DNA from: Bradyrhizobium erythrophlei
GTDB lineage: Bacteria; Pseudomonadota; Alphaproteobacteria; Rhizobiales; Xanthobacteraceae
Direction: 5' to 3'
NCBI RefSeq assembly: GCF_900142985.1
Contig: NZ_LT670849.1
Location: forward strand, 4,914,501-4,978,500
Length of the DNA stretch: 64,000 nt
Shown: positions 39,836 through 48,975 of the stretch, in pieces
Position numbering within the stretch: position 1 is the first letter of the stretch
Layout of the letters: every line of letters starts with the position of its first letter
Translations under genes and position numbers: made by a program
The notes under the pieces: generated by a model
The model's input: only the letters and a program-made list of their open reading frames with translations
Databases searched by the model: none
Told to the model about the DNA's origin: nothing

Positions 39836-41977
39836 TCAGTGCGCCAACGGATCGGGACGAAGCTGTAGTTTTACCGCGCGCGGGCGATTGGCCGTGCCGC
39901 CTTCCAGGTGAAACATCGCGCGCGTGCCGTAGGTCGACCATAGCGCGGTGCCTTTCCAGCCCGTGGCGGGATCATCGACCCGGCCGTCGACGTTCTTCGG
40001 GAAGAAGCCCATCGGATACGGCACGGTGAAATTGACGAACTTGCCGTCGACGATCGCGAAGATCGAACTGTTTAAATTGCCCATCACGATCGGCACGTTC
40101 TTGCCAAGGCCAAACGTGTTGAACCAGTCGACCCAGACGTAATAGCTCGCTTCCGCGCTGCCGCCGTCCTGCACGTCGCGCATCTGCGGGCCGGGCAGTT
40201 GATACAGCGTCCAGCCCTCCGGACAATGCTTGCCCAAGGCAGTTGGCCCGTTCAGCACCTTGCACTTGCGACGGTCGAAGCTGCCGACATGGCCGCTTGC
40301 GAGCGCCACCCAGTACACGCCTTCGGCGTCGATGTCGCCGCCGCGCGGGCCATAGCCGGGCAGCGGCGGCTCGTAGATTTCCGACAGCGCCGTCTCTTCC
40401 GGGTTCGCCCCGAGCACGGTGCGTACGATCGAGCCGGGATAGCCGATCACCGTGCCCCACACCGAGCCGTCGACAGGACTGACCGCGACCGCATATTCGT
40501 TGACGGCGAGGCGCTTGTCCTTGCCGGGCTGCAACGCTTCGTTCGGCTCGACATAGTCGCCGCGCTTGCCGTCACCGGACGTGTCCACCACGAACGGCGT
40601 CCAGCGTTGCGACTGCACTTCGTCATGGGTCGCTTCGAACTTCTTGACATCCAGCCAGCCGAGCACGGCCGGGCCGACGACGCCGGCGCTGAAGAACAAT
40701 TGCGCGTGGTCGCGCGAGAAGGCGAGGTGGTGGGTCGGGAAACACGTCGAGAGCAGCGTGAATTTTTCCGACGCCGGGTCATACATCGCGATGTTGCGGT
40801 TCGACTGCTTGATCGGAAACGCCTTGGCGGAGGGATGCGCCGATCCGGCCTTGCACCAGTCGGGGTTTTCGGGTGCGCGGATTTGCGAGGTCATCCAGAC
40901 GCGCCCTTTTTCGTCCATCATCGGATTATGCGTGATGGTCTGGCTGTTCCAGATCGCGTTCGGTCCCCAGGACGGCGAGAAACCATGCGGCCGCGCCGTG
41001 ACATTCGGCGTGTTCGGATCGCGCACGGGAATTTTGACCTCGCTGTCCGTGTGGGTCGATGGATCGAGGATCGGCATATAGTCGGTTGAGTCCTCGGCCG
41101 AGCCGTAGAGCTTGCCCTTGGCGTTGACGGAGGGATCCCACCGGTCGGTCGAGATCTCGTCATGCAGATAGGCGGTGGTATCGCTCCACTCCCATTCGGT
41201 GACGACGATGTTGCGCGAAATGCCGCTCGGACGTTCGGGGGTCGCAAACGGCAGTTCGCCGGCCGCGATGCCGTCGGTCCATTGGCCGAACAGCTTCAGC
41301 GCTTCCTCGGTGCCGAGCCGGGTGATGTCGCGCGCCATGAAGGCCTGCGCGCTGCCGGCCTCCAGCCGCACCGTCCAGGCATCGGCGGAGTTCTTGAACG
41401 TGCCGAGGCGCTTGCTGATGGTTCGCGTGCCGGGCGTGCCGAGCGCATGACAGGATTGGCAGGCGCCGCTCTTGATGACGTTGAGCCACTCGCCCTGGCT
41501 CTTGATCTGCTCCATCGGGAACGCGCTCTTCGGCGGCAGGTGCAGCAGCGAGAACCAGTAGATCGGCGGATAAACTTGCGCGGCCGCGGCCGGCGTCGGC
41601 GCAGGGACGGCGGTCAAATCGAGCGTTGCGCCAGGATTCGCCTGAACCTTTGCCGAATCGATCAGGCCATAGCCGCGAACCCAGACCTGGTAGTTGGCCT
41701 TTGGCAGATCCGGAATCAGGAAGCGGCCGGAATCGTCGGTGACGACGATCTTGGTATATCGCGTCGGCGTGTCGGTGGTCTCGGCAATGACCCAGACGCC
41801 GGCCTCGGCGCCTTTTGCGCTTTTGACGGTGCCCGCGAGATCGCCGCTACCTGGCGTCGCCGCATCGGCGCCCGCGCCTTGCGCGCAAGCGCCCGTGAGC
41901 GTGACGGCTTGCGCCAATGAGACCGAAAGGATCAAGGCGGCAAGAGATGATCGCGCCGCAAACGCCTGTTTTTTCAT
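39836..41977 (-). CDS. large periplasmic protein: carboxypeptidase-like regulatory domain plus one haem c motif
   Basis: A 713-aa exported protein (signal cut near GACAQG). Residues about 45-125 are a carboxypeptidase-regulatory-like beta domain (AGTVKSAKGAEAGVWVIAET, GRFLIPDLPKANYQVWVRGY). CQSCH near residue 175 is a haem c site. The remaining 500 residues are beta-rich with repeated W-G and D-G turns, probably a propeller (VWGTVIGYPGSIVR, GVYWVALASGHVGSFDRRKC). Such proteins are electron-transfer or lyase-like periplasmic enzymes of unknown substrate. It is cotranscribed with the Bug receptor. Alternative longer start at 42028 is possible. Confidence 0.7.
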   Translation of the reverse strand: MKKQAFAARSSLAALILSVSLAQAVTLTGACAQGAGADAATPGSGDLAGTVKSAKGAEAGVWVIAETTDTPTRYTKIVVTDDSGRFLIPDLPKANYQVWVRGYGLIDSAKVQANPGATLDLTAVPAPTPAAAAQVYPPIYWFSLLHLPPKSAFPMEQIKSQGEWLNVIKSGACQSCHALGTPGTRTISKRLGTFKNSADAWTVRLEAGSAQAFMARDITRLGTEEALKLFGQWTDGIAAGELPFATPERPSGISRNIVVTEWEWSDTTAYLHDEISTDRWDPSVNAKGKLYGSAEDSTDYMPILDPSTHTDSEVKIPVRDPNTPNVTARPHGFSPSWGPNAIWNSQTITHNPMMDEKGRVWMTSQIRAPENPDWCKAGSAHPSAKAFPIKQSNRNIAMYDPASEKFTLLSTCFPTHHLAFSRDHAQLFFSAGVVGPAVLGWLDVKKFEATHDEVQSQRWTPFVVDTSGDGKRGDYVEPNEALQPGKDKRLAVNEYAVAVSPVDGSVWGTVIGYPGSIVRTVLGANPEETALSEIYEPPLPGYGPRGGDIDAEGVYWVALASGHVGSFDRRKCKVLNGPTALGKHCPEGWTLYQLPGPQMRDVQDGGSAEASYYVWVDWFNTFGLGKNVPIVMGNLNSSIFAIVDGKFVNFTVPYPMGFFPKNVDGRVDDPATGWKGTALWSTYGTRAMFHLEGGTANRPRAVKLQLRPDPLAH

Positions 41978-42112
41978 GTTGTGTACCCCCACGCGATGAT
42001 TCTGGCGCGCGAGGGTCACATTGTCCATGGCCGCTGTTGCAGAGAGACTTTGCGTGCAGGTATGGGCTGTTCTCTGCGATTTGCGCCGATCAAGACAATC
42101 CGGCGGCGAGTG

Positions 42113-44458
42113 CTACTTCGCCTTTCCCGCATTGCGTTCCGCGGCGCGGCGCATCGCCTCGGCCAATGCGCCGCCGTTGTCGTCCTTGGCCTGCTTGGCC
42201 GGTCCACGCGACGTCATCTGCTTGTCGTTGAAACGCGGGCCGCGATCGGGTTGCGGCCGATCCGCTTTGGCGCCCACGGGATCATCCATGCGTAAAGTCA
42301 GCGCGATGCGCTTGCGGGCGACGTCCACCTCCAGCACCTTCACCTTGACGATATCGCCAGGCTTCACGACCTCGCGCGGGTCCTTGATGAAGGTCTTCGA
42401 CATCGCCGAGATGTGCACCAAACCATCCTGGTGCACGCCGATGTCGACGAAAGCGCCAAAGGCGGCGACGTTGGTGACGGCGCCTTCAAGCACCATCCCC
42501 GGCTTCAGGTCGCTCACCTTCTCGACGCCTTCCATGAACACCGCGGCCTTGAAGGCGGGGCGGGGATCGCGGCCGGGCTTTTCGAGTTCGCGCAGGATGT
42601 CGGTGACGGTCGGCAGCCCGAACGTGTCGTCGACGAAGGTTTTGGGCTGCACCTTGCGCAAGGTCTCGACATTGCCGATCAGCGCCTTGATGTCGCTCTT
42701 GGTGGCTAGCAGGATCTTCCGCACCAGCGGATAGGCTTCCGGATGCACGCCGGATTTGTCGAGCGGGTCCTCGCCGTCATGGATGCGCAGGAAGCCGGCG
42801 CATTGCTCGAACGCCTTGGGGCCGAGCCGCGGTACCTTCTTCAGCGCCTTGCGCGACTTGAATGGGCCGTTGGCGTCGCGATGCTTGACGATGCTCTGCG
42901 CCAACCCGGTACCGATGCCGGAGACGCGGGCGAGCAGCGGGGCGGACGCCGTATTGACGTCGACGCCGACGCTGTTGACGCAGTCTTCCACCACGGCATC
43001 GAGCGAGCGGGCGAGTTTGGATTCGCCGAGATCATGTTGGTATTGCCCGACACCGATCGCCTTCGGATCGATCTTCACAAGTTCCGCGAGCGGATCCTGC
43101 AAGCGCCGCGCGATCGACACCGCGCCGCGCAAGGTGACATCGAGTTCGGGCAATTCCTCGGACGCAAACGCGGACGCCGAATAGACCGACGCGCCGGCCT
43201 CCGACACCACGATCTTGGACATCTTCAGATCGGGCAGCAGCTTGACCAGGTCCGACGCCAGTTTGTCGGTCTCGCGCGACGCCGTGCCGTTGCCGATCGC
43301 GATCAAATCGACTTTATGCGCGACAGCGAGCTTGCCGAGCACGGCCAGCGACGCATCCCAGGCGCGCTGCGGTTCATGCGGATAGATCGTCGTGGTCGCG
43401 ACCACCTTGCCGGTGGCATCGACGATCGCGGTCTTCACGCCGGAGCGGTAGCCGGGATCGAGCCCCATGGTGACGCGTTCGCCGGCGGGCGCGGCCAGCA
43501 GGAGGTCGCGCAGGTTGGAGGCAAACACGCGCACGCCTTCTTCCTCGGCGGCGGTCCACAGCCGCGTCCGCATGTCGATATTGAGATGCATCTGGATCTT
43601 GGTGCGCCAGGCCCAGCGCGCCGTTTCCGCCAGCCACTTGTCGCCGGCACGGCCTCGGTCGGAAATATTGAAGCGCTGCATGATCTTCAGTTCATAGGAA
43701 TTCGGCGTGGATGCGGGCGCGGGTGTCGCGGCGACCGGCTCCGGCTGCATCGCGAGATCGAGCACCTCTTCCTTCTCGCCGCGGAACAGCGCCAGGATAC
43801 GATGCGACGGCAGCTTGTGCAGCGGCTCGCTGAAGTCGAAATAGTCCTTGAACTTCTCGCCTTCGGCCTTCTTGTCGGCGCGCACGGTCGCCGACATCTG
43901 GCCCTGCGACCACATTTGCTCTCGAAGCGCGCCGATCAGGTCGGCGTCTTCCCCAAAGCGCTCGACCAGGATCGAGCGCGCGCCGTCGAGGGCTGCGGCA
44001 ACGTCGGCAACCTGCTTGTCGGGATCGATGAAGCCTTCGGCAATTTTCTTCGGATCGTTCTGCGGCTCGGTGAGCAGCAATTCCGATAGCGGCTCGAGGC
44101 CAGCTTCTTTGGCAATTTCCGCCTTGGTGCGGCGCTTCGGCTTGAACGGCAAATAGATATCTTCCAGCCGGCCTTTATTGTCGGCCGCCATGATCGAGGC
44201 TTCGAGCGCGGCGTCGAGCTTGCCCTGGTCGCGGATCGAATCCAGAATCACGGTGCGGCGCTCTTCGAGTTCGCGCAAATAGGTCAGCCGCTCTTCCAGC
44301 GTGCGCAGTTGCGCGTCATCGAGGCCGCCGGTGATTTCCTTGCGGTAGCGCGCGACGAACGGCACCGTCGCGCCGCCGTCGAGCAGTTCCACCGTTGCCG
44401 CGACCTGTTGTTCGCGGACGCCAAGTTCTTCAGCGATCTTCAGATTGATATTTGCCAC
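42113..44458 (-). CDS. tex: Tex family transcription accessory protein
   Basis: A 781-aa protein with the full Tex layout: N-terminal helical part ([20 protein letters not shown]), a YqgF/RuvX-like nuclease-fold domain ([20 protein letters not shown]), a helix-hairpin-helix segment ([20 protein letters not shown]) and a C-terminal S1 RNA-binding domain ([20 protein letters not shown]), ending in a basic tail. Tex binds nucleic acid and acts in transcription. The start is GTG at 44458 ([14 protein letters not shown]). Single gene. Confidence 0.93.
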   Translation of the reverse strand: MANINLKIAEELGVREQQVAATVELLDGGATVPFVARYRKEITGGLDDAQLRTLEERLTYLRELEERRTVILDSIRDQGKLDAALEASIMAADNKGRLEDIYLPFKPKRRTKAEIAKEAGLEPLSELLLTEPQNDPKKIAEGFIDPDKQVADVAAALDGARSILVERFGEDADLIGALREQMWSQGQMSATVRADKKAEGEKFKDYFDFSEPLHKLPSHRILALFRGEKEEVLDLAMQPEPVAATPAPASTPNSYELKIMQRFNISDRGRAGDKWLAETARWAWRTKIQMHLNIDMRTRLWTAAEEEGVRVFASNLRDLLLAAPAGERVTMGLDPGYRSGVKTAIVDATGKVVATTTIYPHEPQRAWDASLAVLGKLAVAHKVDLIAIGNGTASRETDKLASDLVKLLPDLKMSKIVVSEAGASVYSASAFASEELPELDVTLRGAVSIARRLQDPLAELVKIDPKAIGVGQYQHDLGESKLARSLDAVVEDCVNSVGVDVNTASAPLLARVSGIGTGLAQSIVKHRDANGPFKSRKALKKVPRLGPKAFEQCAGFLRIHDGEDPLDKSGVHPEAYPLVRKILLATKSDIKALIGNVETLRKVQPKTFVDDTFGLPTVTDILRELEKPGRDPRPAFKAAVFMEGVEKVSDLKPGMVLEGAVTNVAAFGAFVDIGVHQDGLVHISAMSKTFIKDPREVVKPGDIVKVKVLEVDVARKRIALTLRMDDPVGAKADRPQPDRGPRFNDKQMTSRGPAKQAKDDNGGALAEAMRRAAERNAGKAK

Positions 44459-44642
44459 GCGCGCGTCTTCCTTAAATCGAGCGGCGAGTCACGCCGCTGT
44501 CGTATTCCGTTATGGACAGATGCGAACCGATTCATCAAGTCAGCGCGTTAGAGTCGAATGTTCTGTGGATCGCGCGGTTTTGTTTTGAAAATTCCGGTGG
44601 TTTCGGTGTCCGCCCGACATGTTGTCGTCCAAAAATATAATG

Positions 44643-44720
44643 CTGGTGTGGCGGTTCGGAAGTCCGCATCAGGGTTGCCGCGAGTTTGTCATGCGGACTT
44701 CCGAACCAAAGCCACACCAG
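44643..44720. repeat. long hairpin element A
   Basis: A 78-bp near-perfect inverted repeat: CTGGTGTGGC and GGTTCGGAAGTCCGCAT on the left, ATGCGGACTTCCGAACC, AAA, GCCACACCAG on the right, with a 24-nt loop. It folds to a 27-bp hairpin. It lies 13 bases before a second hairpin of the same design (44734-44807). Confidence 0.8.
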
Positions 44721-44733
44721 ATCAATTAATTAG

Positions 44734-44807
44734 CTAGTGCCCTATCGATTCCGAAGTTCGAAACGTGGCTCCGAAAATTTATACGAACTTCGGAATCGGG
44801 GCACTAG
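44734..44807. repeat. long hairpin element B
   Basis: A 74-bp inverted repeat with ends CTAGTGCCC and GGGCACTAG-like and inner arms CGATTCCGAAGTTCG and CGAACTTCGGAATCG. Inner arms of A and B share the core TTCnGAAGTnCG. Both may be members of one hairpin family or mobile palindromes. They precede the Hsp70-like gene by about 50 bases and may affect its expression. Confidence 0.8.
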
Positions 44808-44859
44808 ATCGCGCGCCGCAAACTGTGTAGACGGACGTTCCTTTTTTGCCGGGACAATC

Positions 44860-46113
44860 ATGTCGATTTGCGGGCTGGATTTCGGGACGTCGAACACGAC
44901 GCTTGGCACCGTCATGTCGGATGTTCCGGTGCTGGCGGCGCTCGAGGGCGATCACGTCACGATTCCGAGCGCGATTTTCTATAAAGCCGATGGCGGCGCC
45001 CATATCGGCCGTCGCGCCATCGAAGCCTATGTCGAGGGCGACAATGGCCGGCTGATGCGCAGCCTCAAATCGGTGCTCGGCACCTCGCTGATCGACGAGA
45101 CCACGCGGGTGGGGCGCGAGCGCGTCAAGTTCCGCGATGTCATCGCCTATTACATCGCTGCGGTGAAGCGGCGCGCGGAGCAAACGGTCGGATACGAGCT
45201 GCGGCAGGTTGTGCACGGCCGCCCGGTGCACTTCGTCGACGACAACCCGGACGGGGATGCCAAAGCGGAAACCGCGCTGCGCGGCATCGCCGAGGCGGCC
45301 GGCTTTCGTGATATCTCGTTTCAGTTCGAGCCGATCGCAGCGGCGCTGGATTACGAGCGCCACATCGGCTCGGAAGAGATTGCGCTGATCGCCGACATCG
45401 GCGGCGGCACGTCGGATTTTTCGATCGTGCGGCTATCGCCGGAGCGCCATCGTCACACCGAACGCAAGGACGATATCCTCGCCAATGACGGCGTTCGCAT
45501 CGGCGGCACGGATTTCGACCGTTATCTCAGCCTTGGCGTGGTGATGCCGCTGCTCGGCTATCGCTCGGCGATGAAGCGCGCGGGTCTCGACGTTCCTTCC
45601 GGCTATTTCCACGACCTTGCCACCTGGTCGAGCATCAACAGCATGTATGACCCGAAGGTCATCCGCGAAATCCGTCAGGTGCGTTACGAAGCTTCGCGAC
45701 CGGAATTGCTCGATCGACTGGTGCGCGTGCTCGACGAGCAGCGCGGTCATACGCTGGCGATGGAGGTCGAAGGCGCCAAGATCAGCCTTTCAGAAAAGCC
45801 GAAATCGTCCATTGCGCTCGACTGGATTGAGAAGGGCCTTGAAGCCGGCATCGGGCGCAAGGATCTCGTCAATCACACCCAGCGTCTCGCGACCCGCATC
45901 GAGGCGCGGATCGATATCTGCCTGAAGCAGGCCGGCCTTAAAGGAGACGACATCGACGCGGTGTTCCTGACCGGCGGCTCGGTGCAATTGGCGCATGTGC
46001 GCAAGGCCATCACGTCGAAACTGAAGGCGGCCCGCGCCATCGACGGCGATACCTTCGGGGCGGTTGGCAAGGGGCTGACCATCGAGGCGGCGCGGCGTTA
46101 CGGCACCCCTTGA
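44860..46113 (+). CDS. Hsp70 family protein, YegD-like
   Basis: A 417-aa Hsp70-fold protein that lacks the substrate-binding domain: GLDFGTSNTTLGTVMSD phosphate loop 1, FEPIAAALDYERHIGSEEIA, LIADIGGGTSDFSIV phosphate loop 2, and VFLTGGSVQLAHVRKAI adenosine loop. This matches the YegD group of short Hsp70 relatives, whose role is not well established. The start at ATG 44860 begins at MSICGLDFGT; the open frame extends to 44737 but crosses hairpin B. Confidence 0.87.
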   Translation: MSICGLDFGTSNTTLGTVMSDVPVLAALEGDHVTIPSAIFYKADGGAHIGRRAIEAYVEGDNGRLMRSLKSVLGTSLIDETTRVGRERVKFRDVIAYYIAAVKRRAEQTVGYELRQVVHGRPVHFVDDNPDGDAKAETALRGIAEAAGFRDISFQFEPIAAALDYERHIGSEEIALIADIGGGTSDFSIVRLSPERHRHTERKDDILANDGVRIGGTDFDRYLSLGVVMPLLGYRSAMKRAGLDVPSGYFHDLATWSSINSMYDPKVIREIRQVRYEASRPELLDRLVRVLDEQRGHTLAMEVEGAKISLSEKPKSSIALDWIEKGLEAGIGRKDLVNHTQRLATRIEARIDICLKQAGLKGDDIDAVFLTGGSVQLAHVRKAITSKLKAARAIDGDTFGAVGKGLTIEAARRYGTP

Positions 46114-46252
46114 TCTTGCGATGTCCATCCCCTCGTCGATATGCTTGAATTCTACGGCGGAAGCGGGAGGCGGGCGGCGCGTCCCCTGGGGATCAAGGTG
46201 CTGTCTTGTCCGTTCCGCTCAATGAGGCTGCATCGGAAACAGTGGTGCCGAC

Positions 46253-46711
46253 ATGAATTCTGTAATTGCCTTGACTCTGGCGCTGTTGCTCTCGGTCCCC
46301 GCAATGGCGGCCGAGACGCCTGCGATGTTCGCCAAAGGCATCATTGCCGAGCCCGGCCTGCATCCCTGGACGATCGTCACGCTCCCCGATGAAACCCTGG
46401 TGGTCGAGTTCAGCCTGGATCCCTTCGTGGCCAAGCAGCGCGACCTCCGAAGCGAGTTCGGCGCGATCGTGCGCAAGGTCGTGCCCGCAAGCCTCGACAA
46501 ATACCCCAAGCTGAAGAGCGTTCAGGTGACCGGTCTGATCACGACCCACGACAAGCGCGGCAACGACCGCGAGGCGCAGGCCGTCATGGTGAAGTTTTAC
46601 CGGGCCACGTCGGCGAAGATAAAGTGGGACGCGATCGAACCTGCCGACGTGATCGATCTTTCCGACAAGAAAACCGTTTCACCGACGCTCGCAGCGCCCG
46701 TTGCGCGATAG
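46253..46711 (+). CDS. small exported protein of unknown function
   Basis: A 152-aa protein with signal peptide (SVIALTLALLLSVPAMA cut before AETP). The mature part is mixed alpha/beta with EFSLDPFVAKQRDLRSEFGA and KVVPASLDKYPKLKSVQVTG; no cysteine, no catalytic motif. It follows the Hsp70-like gene after 139 bases and is convergent with the GntR gene. Not recognised. Confidence 0.6.
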   Translation: MNSVIALTLALLLSVPAMAAETPAMFAKGIIAEPGLHPWTIVTLPDETLVVEFSLDPFVAKQRDLRSEFGAIVRKVVPASLDKYPKLKSVQVTGLITTHDKRGNDREAQAVMVKFYRATSAKIKWDAIEPADVIDLSDKKTVSPTLAAPVAR

Positions 46712-46731
46712 ACGATGGGCTTTCGCCAAGC

Positions 46732-47451
46732 CTAGGCTTCGTCCTGCTCCTTCTCCAGGCGCCGCAGGCTTCGCTCCAATACGCGGCGGGTCGCGCGTCG
46801 CGCGCCGGCAGGATCTGAAGCCGCGATCGCCTCATAGATCGCCGTATGATCTTTATAAACAATCTGCGTCGTCTGTGCTTTCCGCGCTGAACTGGCGCGC
46901 GCCTTCGAGATCGACTCGTAGAGGTGCGGTTGCAGAAACTGCATGAAGCTGAAGATCAATGGATTTTGCGTCGCGCGGGCAATCGACAGATGGAAGGCGA
47001 TATCGGCGACAAGCGCCTGCTCGAAACTGTTCTTGTTGGGCTCCATCTGCTTCAGGCAGTCCGACATCGCGCGCAGGTCGGCGGGCTTTCGTCGTTCCGC
47101 GGCGAGTGTGGCCGCCTGGAGTTCGACGCCCATCCGCAACTCGAAGATATGACGCAGCGAGCGACCGGGGCCCTCGGAAGTCGCGAGCCGGAATGGCCGT
47201 GCTTTGGCGTCGTCCTCGACAAATACGCCCTTGCCCTGATGGGAAGCGATGAGGCCGTCCGATTTGAGGCGCGACAGCGCTTCGCGGATGACGGTGATGC
47301 TGACGCCAAAGGCTTCACCGAGATCCTTGCCGGCCGGAAGCCGCTCGCCCGGTTCGTATTTGCCGCGCACGATATCGTCGCGCAGCATCAAGGTGATGCG
47401 ATCGGTCAGGTTGTTCGGGCCGGTTGAACGGCGTACTTGGCGATAGCTCAT
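46732..47451 (-). CDS. FadR-type GntR family regulator
   Basis: A 239-aa regulator. Winged helix at residues about 12-75 (YEPGERLPAGKDLGEAFGVS, ITVIREALSRLKSDGLIASH) and a C-terminal helical FCD domain (RHIFELRMGVELQAATLAAE, FHLSIARATQNPLIFSFMQF), which binds metal and carboxylate ligands in this subgroup. It is divergent from the UbiD operon and a perfect inverted repeat lies between (47526-47546). It is expected to repress that operon until its acid substrate binds. Confidence 0.88.
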   Translation of the reverse strand: MSYRQVRRSTGPNNLTDRITLMLRDDIVRGKYEPGERLPAGKDLGEAFGVSITVIREALSRLKSDGLIASHQGKGVFVEDDAKARPFRLATSEGPGRSLRHIFELRMGVELQAATLAAERRKPADLRAMSDCLKQMEPNKNSFEQALVADIAFHLSIARATQNPLIFSFMQFLQPHLYESISKARASSARKAQTTQIVYKDHTAIYEAIAASDPAGARRATRRVLERSLRRLEKEQDEA

Positions 47452-47525
47452 CGTCGGGGCTCTCGGCGAAAGCCGGCCTCATCCTGTTGCGTGGGCTGCT
47501 GGAATTTTAGGCAGCTTCCCCTGAA

Positions 47526-47546
47526 CTTATCATATAAGATGATAAG
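47526..47546. promoter_or_regulatory. candidate GntR operator
   Basis: CTTATCAT-ATAAG-ATGATAAG is a perfect 8-bp inverted repeat with a 5-base centre, ending 32 bases before the UbiD start. A/T-rich, dyad-symmetric and in the divergent gap, it fits a FadR-type GntR site. It overlaps the region where the -10 box or first transcribed bases should lie, consistent with repression. Confidence 0.65.
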
Positions 47547-47578
47547 GAGGAAGCGGAGCAAATAAAAGGGAGGCCGGC

Positions 47579-48967
47579 GTGTCGACAGACAATCAAAGCT
47601 TGCGCGCTTTTGTCGAGCAAACCGAGAAGAACGATCCGGCCAATGTGTTGCGGATCAGAGAGCAGGTCAGCCAGCAGTTAGAGATGACGGCGACCGTGTT
47701 CGAACTCGATCGCCTCAATAAAAGCCCGGTCGTGATCTTTGAGAAGGTCGAAGGTTTCGGCATGCCGGTCGTGACCAATGTGGCCGGCAATCGCCAGTTA
47801 TTGGCGCGGTGCCTCGGCGCCACGGTCGAAAACCTGCCGACCGCCTTTCGCGAGCGCTGCCAGAAATACATTCCGTCCGAAATCGTCTCGAAGCCCGCCT
47901 GGGACGAGGTGGTGTTCGAGGGAGACGAGCTGGATCTCACAAAATTGCCGATACCGTTTCAGTTCACCGTGGATGCCGCGCCCTATATCACCGCGGGCCA
48001 GATCACCGCGCGCGATCCGGAGACCGGCGTCGATACCACGGGTTTCCATCGCCTGATGCTCAAGAGCAAGAACCGCCTCGGTGTTTCCTTGCACTCGCGC
48101 CGCCGCATGTACGAATATCACCGCCGCGCCGAGGCGAGGGGACACTCGCTGCCGGCCGCGATCGTGATCGGCACTCACCCGCTGCATTACATGGGCTCGA
48201 TGGTTTACGCCTATCCGCCGAATGTGCGGAAGTACGACATCATCGGCGGCTTGTTCGGCGAGCCCTATCGTCTCGCCCGCTGCGGCATCGAAAATCTCGA
48301 AGTGCCTGCGAGCGCCGAGATCGTCATCGAGGGCGAAATTCTGGCCGGCGTGCACGAGCCAGAAGGTCCGTTCGGCGAATTCACCGGCTATGCGTCGCAC
48401 CGAAGCACGCAGAACGTCTTTGTTGCCAAGCGCGTCCGCATGCGCCGCGATGCCTGGTACCACAGCGTCGTCTCCGGCATGTCGCGCGATCATATCCTGA
48501 TCTCATGCATCACCCGCGAGGGCGAGATCCTCAATGCTCTGAAGCGAAACCTGCCGAACGTCCGCGCGGTGCATGTGCCGCACAAAACCTGTGGCGCGTT
48601 TCTTGCAATCGTTTCGATGAAGAAGATTGCGGAAGGCGAACCAAGGATGGCGATGCTCACGGCGCTCGGTACCGAGCTCTACACCAAGCAGGTGATCGTC
48701 GTGGACGAAGATGTCGATATCTACGACATGGAGGATGTGATGTGGGCGATGGCGACCCGCGTCAGGGCGGAGAAGGACGTTCTCATGGTGCCGGGCGTGA
48801 AATCGGCGATCATCGATCCGACCTCCGATCCCTTAACCTTCACCGTCACCAAGATGGGGATCGACGCGACCATGCCCCTGAAAGAGGATTTCGCCCAGCG
48901 CCTGATCATCTCGCCCGAGCAGCGTTCGCGCGCCCGCGACATTCTCGCCGCCGCCAACGTGATCTGA
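47579..48967 (+). CDS. UbiD family decarboxylase
   Basis: A 462-aa UbiD-type enzyme that should need prenylated FMN to add or remove CO2 on an aromatic or alpha,beta-unsaturated acid. The hallmark HEPEGPFGEFTGY is at residues 259-271, with catalytic Glu262 and Glu267; other family blocks are GFHRLMLKSKNRLGVSLHSR and GTHPLHYMGSM. The start is GTG with GGGAGG 5 bases upstream. It is the first gene behind the GntR operator, 8 bases before the ABC receptor gene. No ubiX-type flavin prenyltransferase gene is nearby, so the cofactor must come from elsewhere. Confidence 0.87.
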   Translation: MSTDNQSLRAFVEQTEKNDPANVLRIREQVSQQLEMTATVFELDRLNKSPVVIFEKVEGFGMPVVTNVAGNRQLLARCLGATVENLPTAFRERCQKYIPSEIVSKPAWDEVVFEGDELDLTKLPIPFQFTVDAAPYITAGQITARDPETGVDTTGFHRLMLKSKNRLGVSLHSRRRMYEYHRRAEARGHSLPAAIVIGTHPLHYMGSMVYAYPPNVRKYDIIGGLFGEPYRLARCGIENLEVPASAEIVIEGEILAGVHEPEGPFGEFTGYASHRSTQNVFVAKRVRMRRDAWYHSVVSGMSRDHILISCITREGEILNALKRNLPNVRAVHVPHKTCGAFLAIVSMKKIAEGEPRMAMLTALGTELYTKQVIVVDEDVDIYDMEDVMWAMATRVRAEKDVLMVPGVKSAIIDPTSDPLTFTVTKMGIDATMPLKEDFAQRLIISPEQRSRARDILAAANVI

Positions 48968-48975
48968 GAGGCGAT

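Noticed and set aside
42743..44089. 448-codon open frame on the plus strand
   Set aside because: It runs antisense to tex with an Arg/Gly/Asp-rich, low-information product. High GC makes long opposite-strand frames common.
44643..44807. Twin hairpins as an integron attC array or CRISPR
   Set aside because: Only two elements with different outer ends and no spacer regularity, no integrase or cas gene; a palindromic repeat family is the better reading.
47809..48975. Long open extension upstream of the ABC receptor, in another frame through the UbiD gene
   Set aside because: The product is Arg-rich without family features, and UbiD has clear motifs in the other frame. The receptor starts with its signal peptide at 48976.
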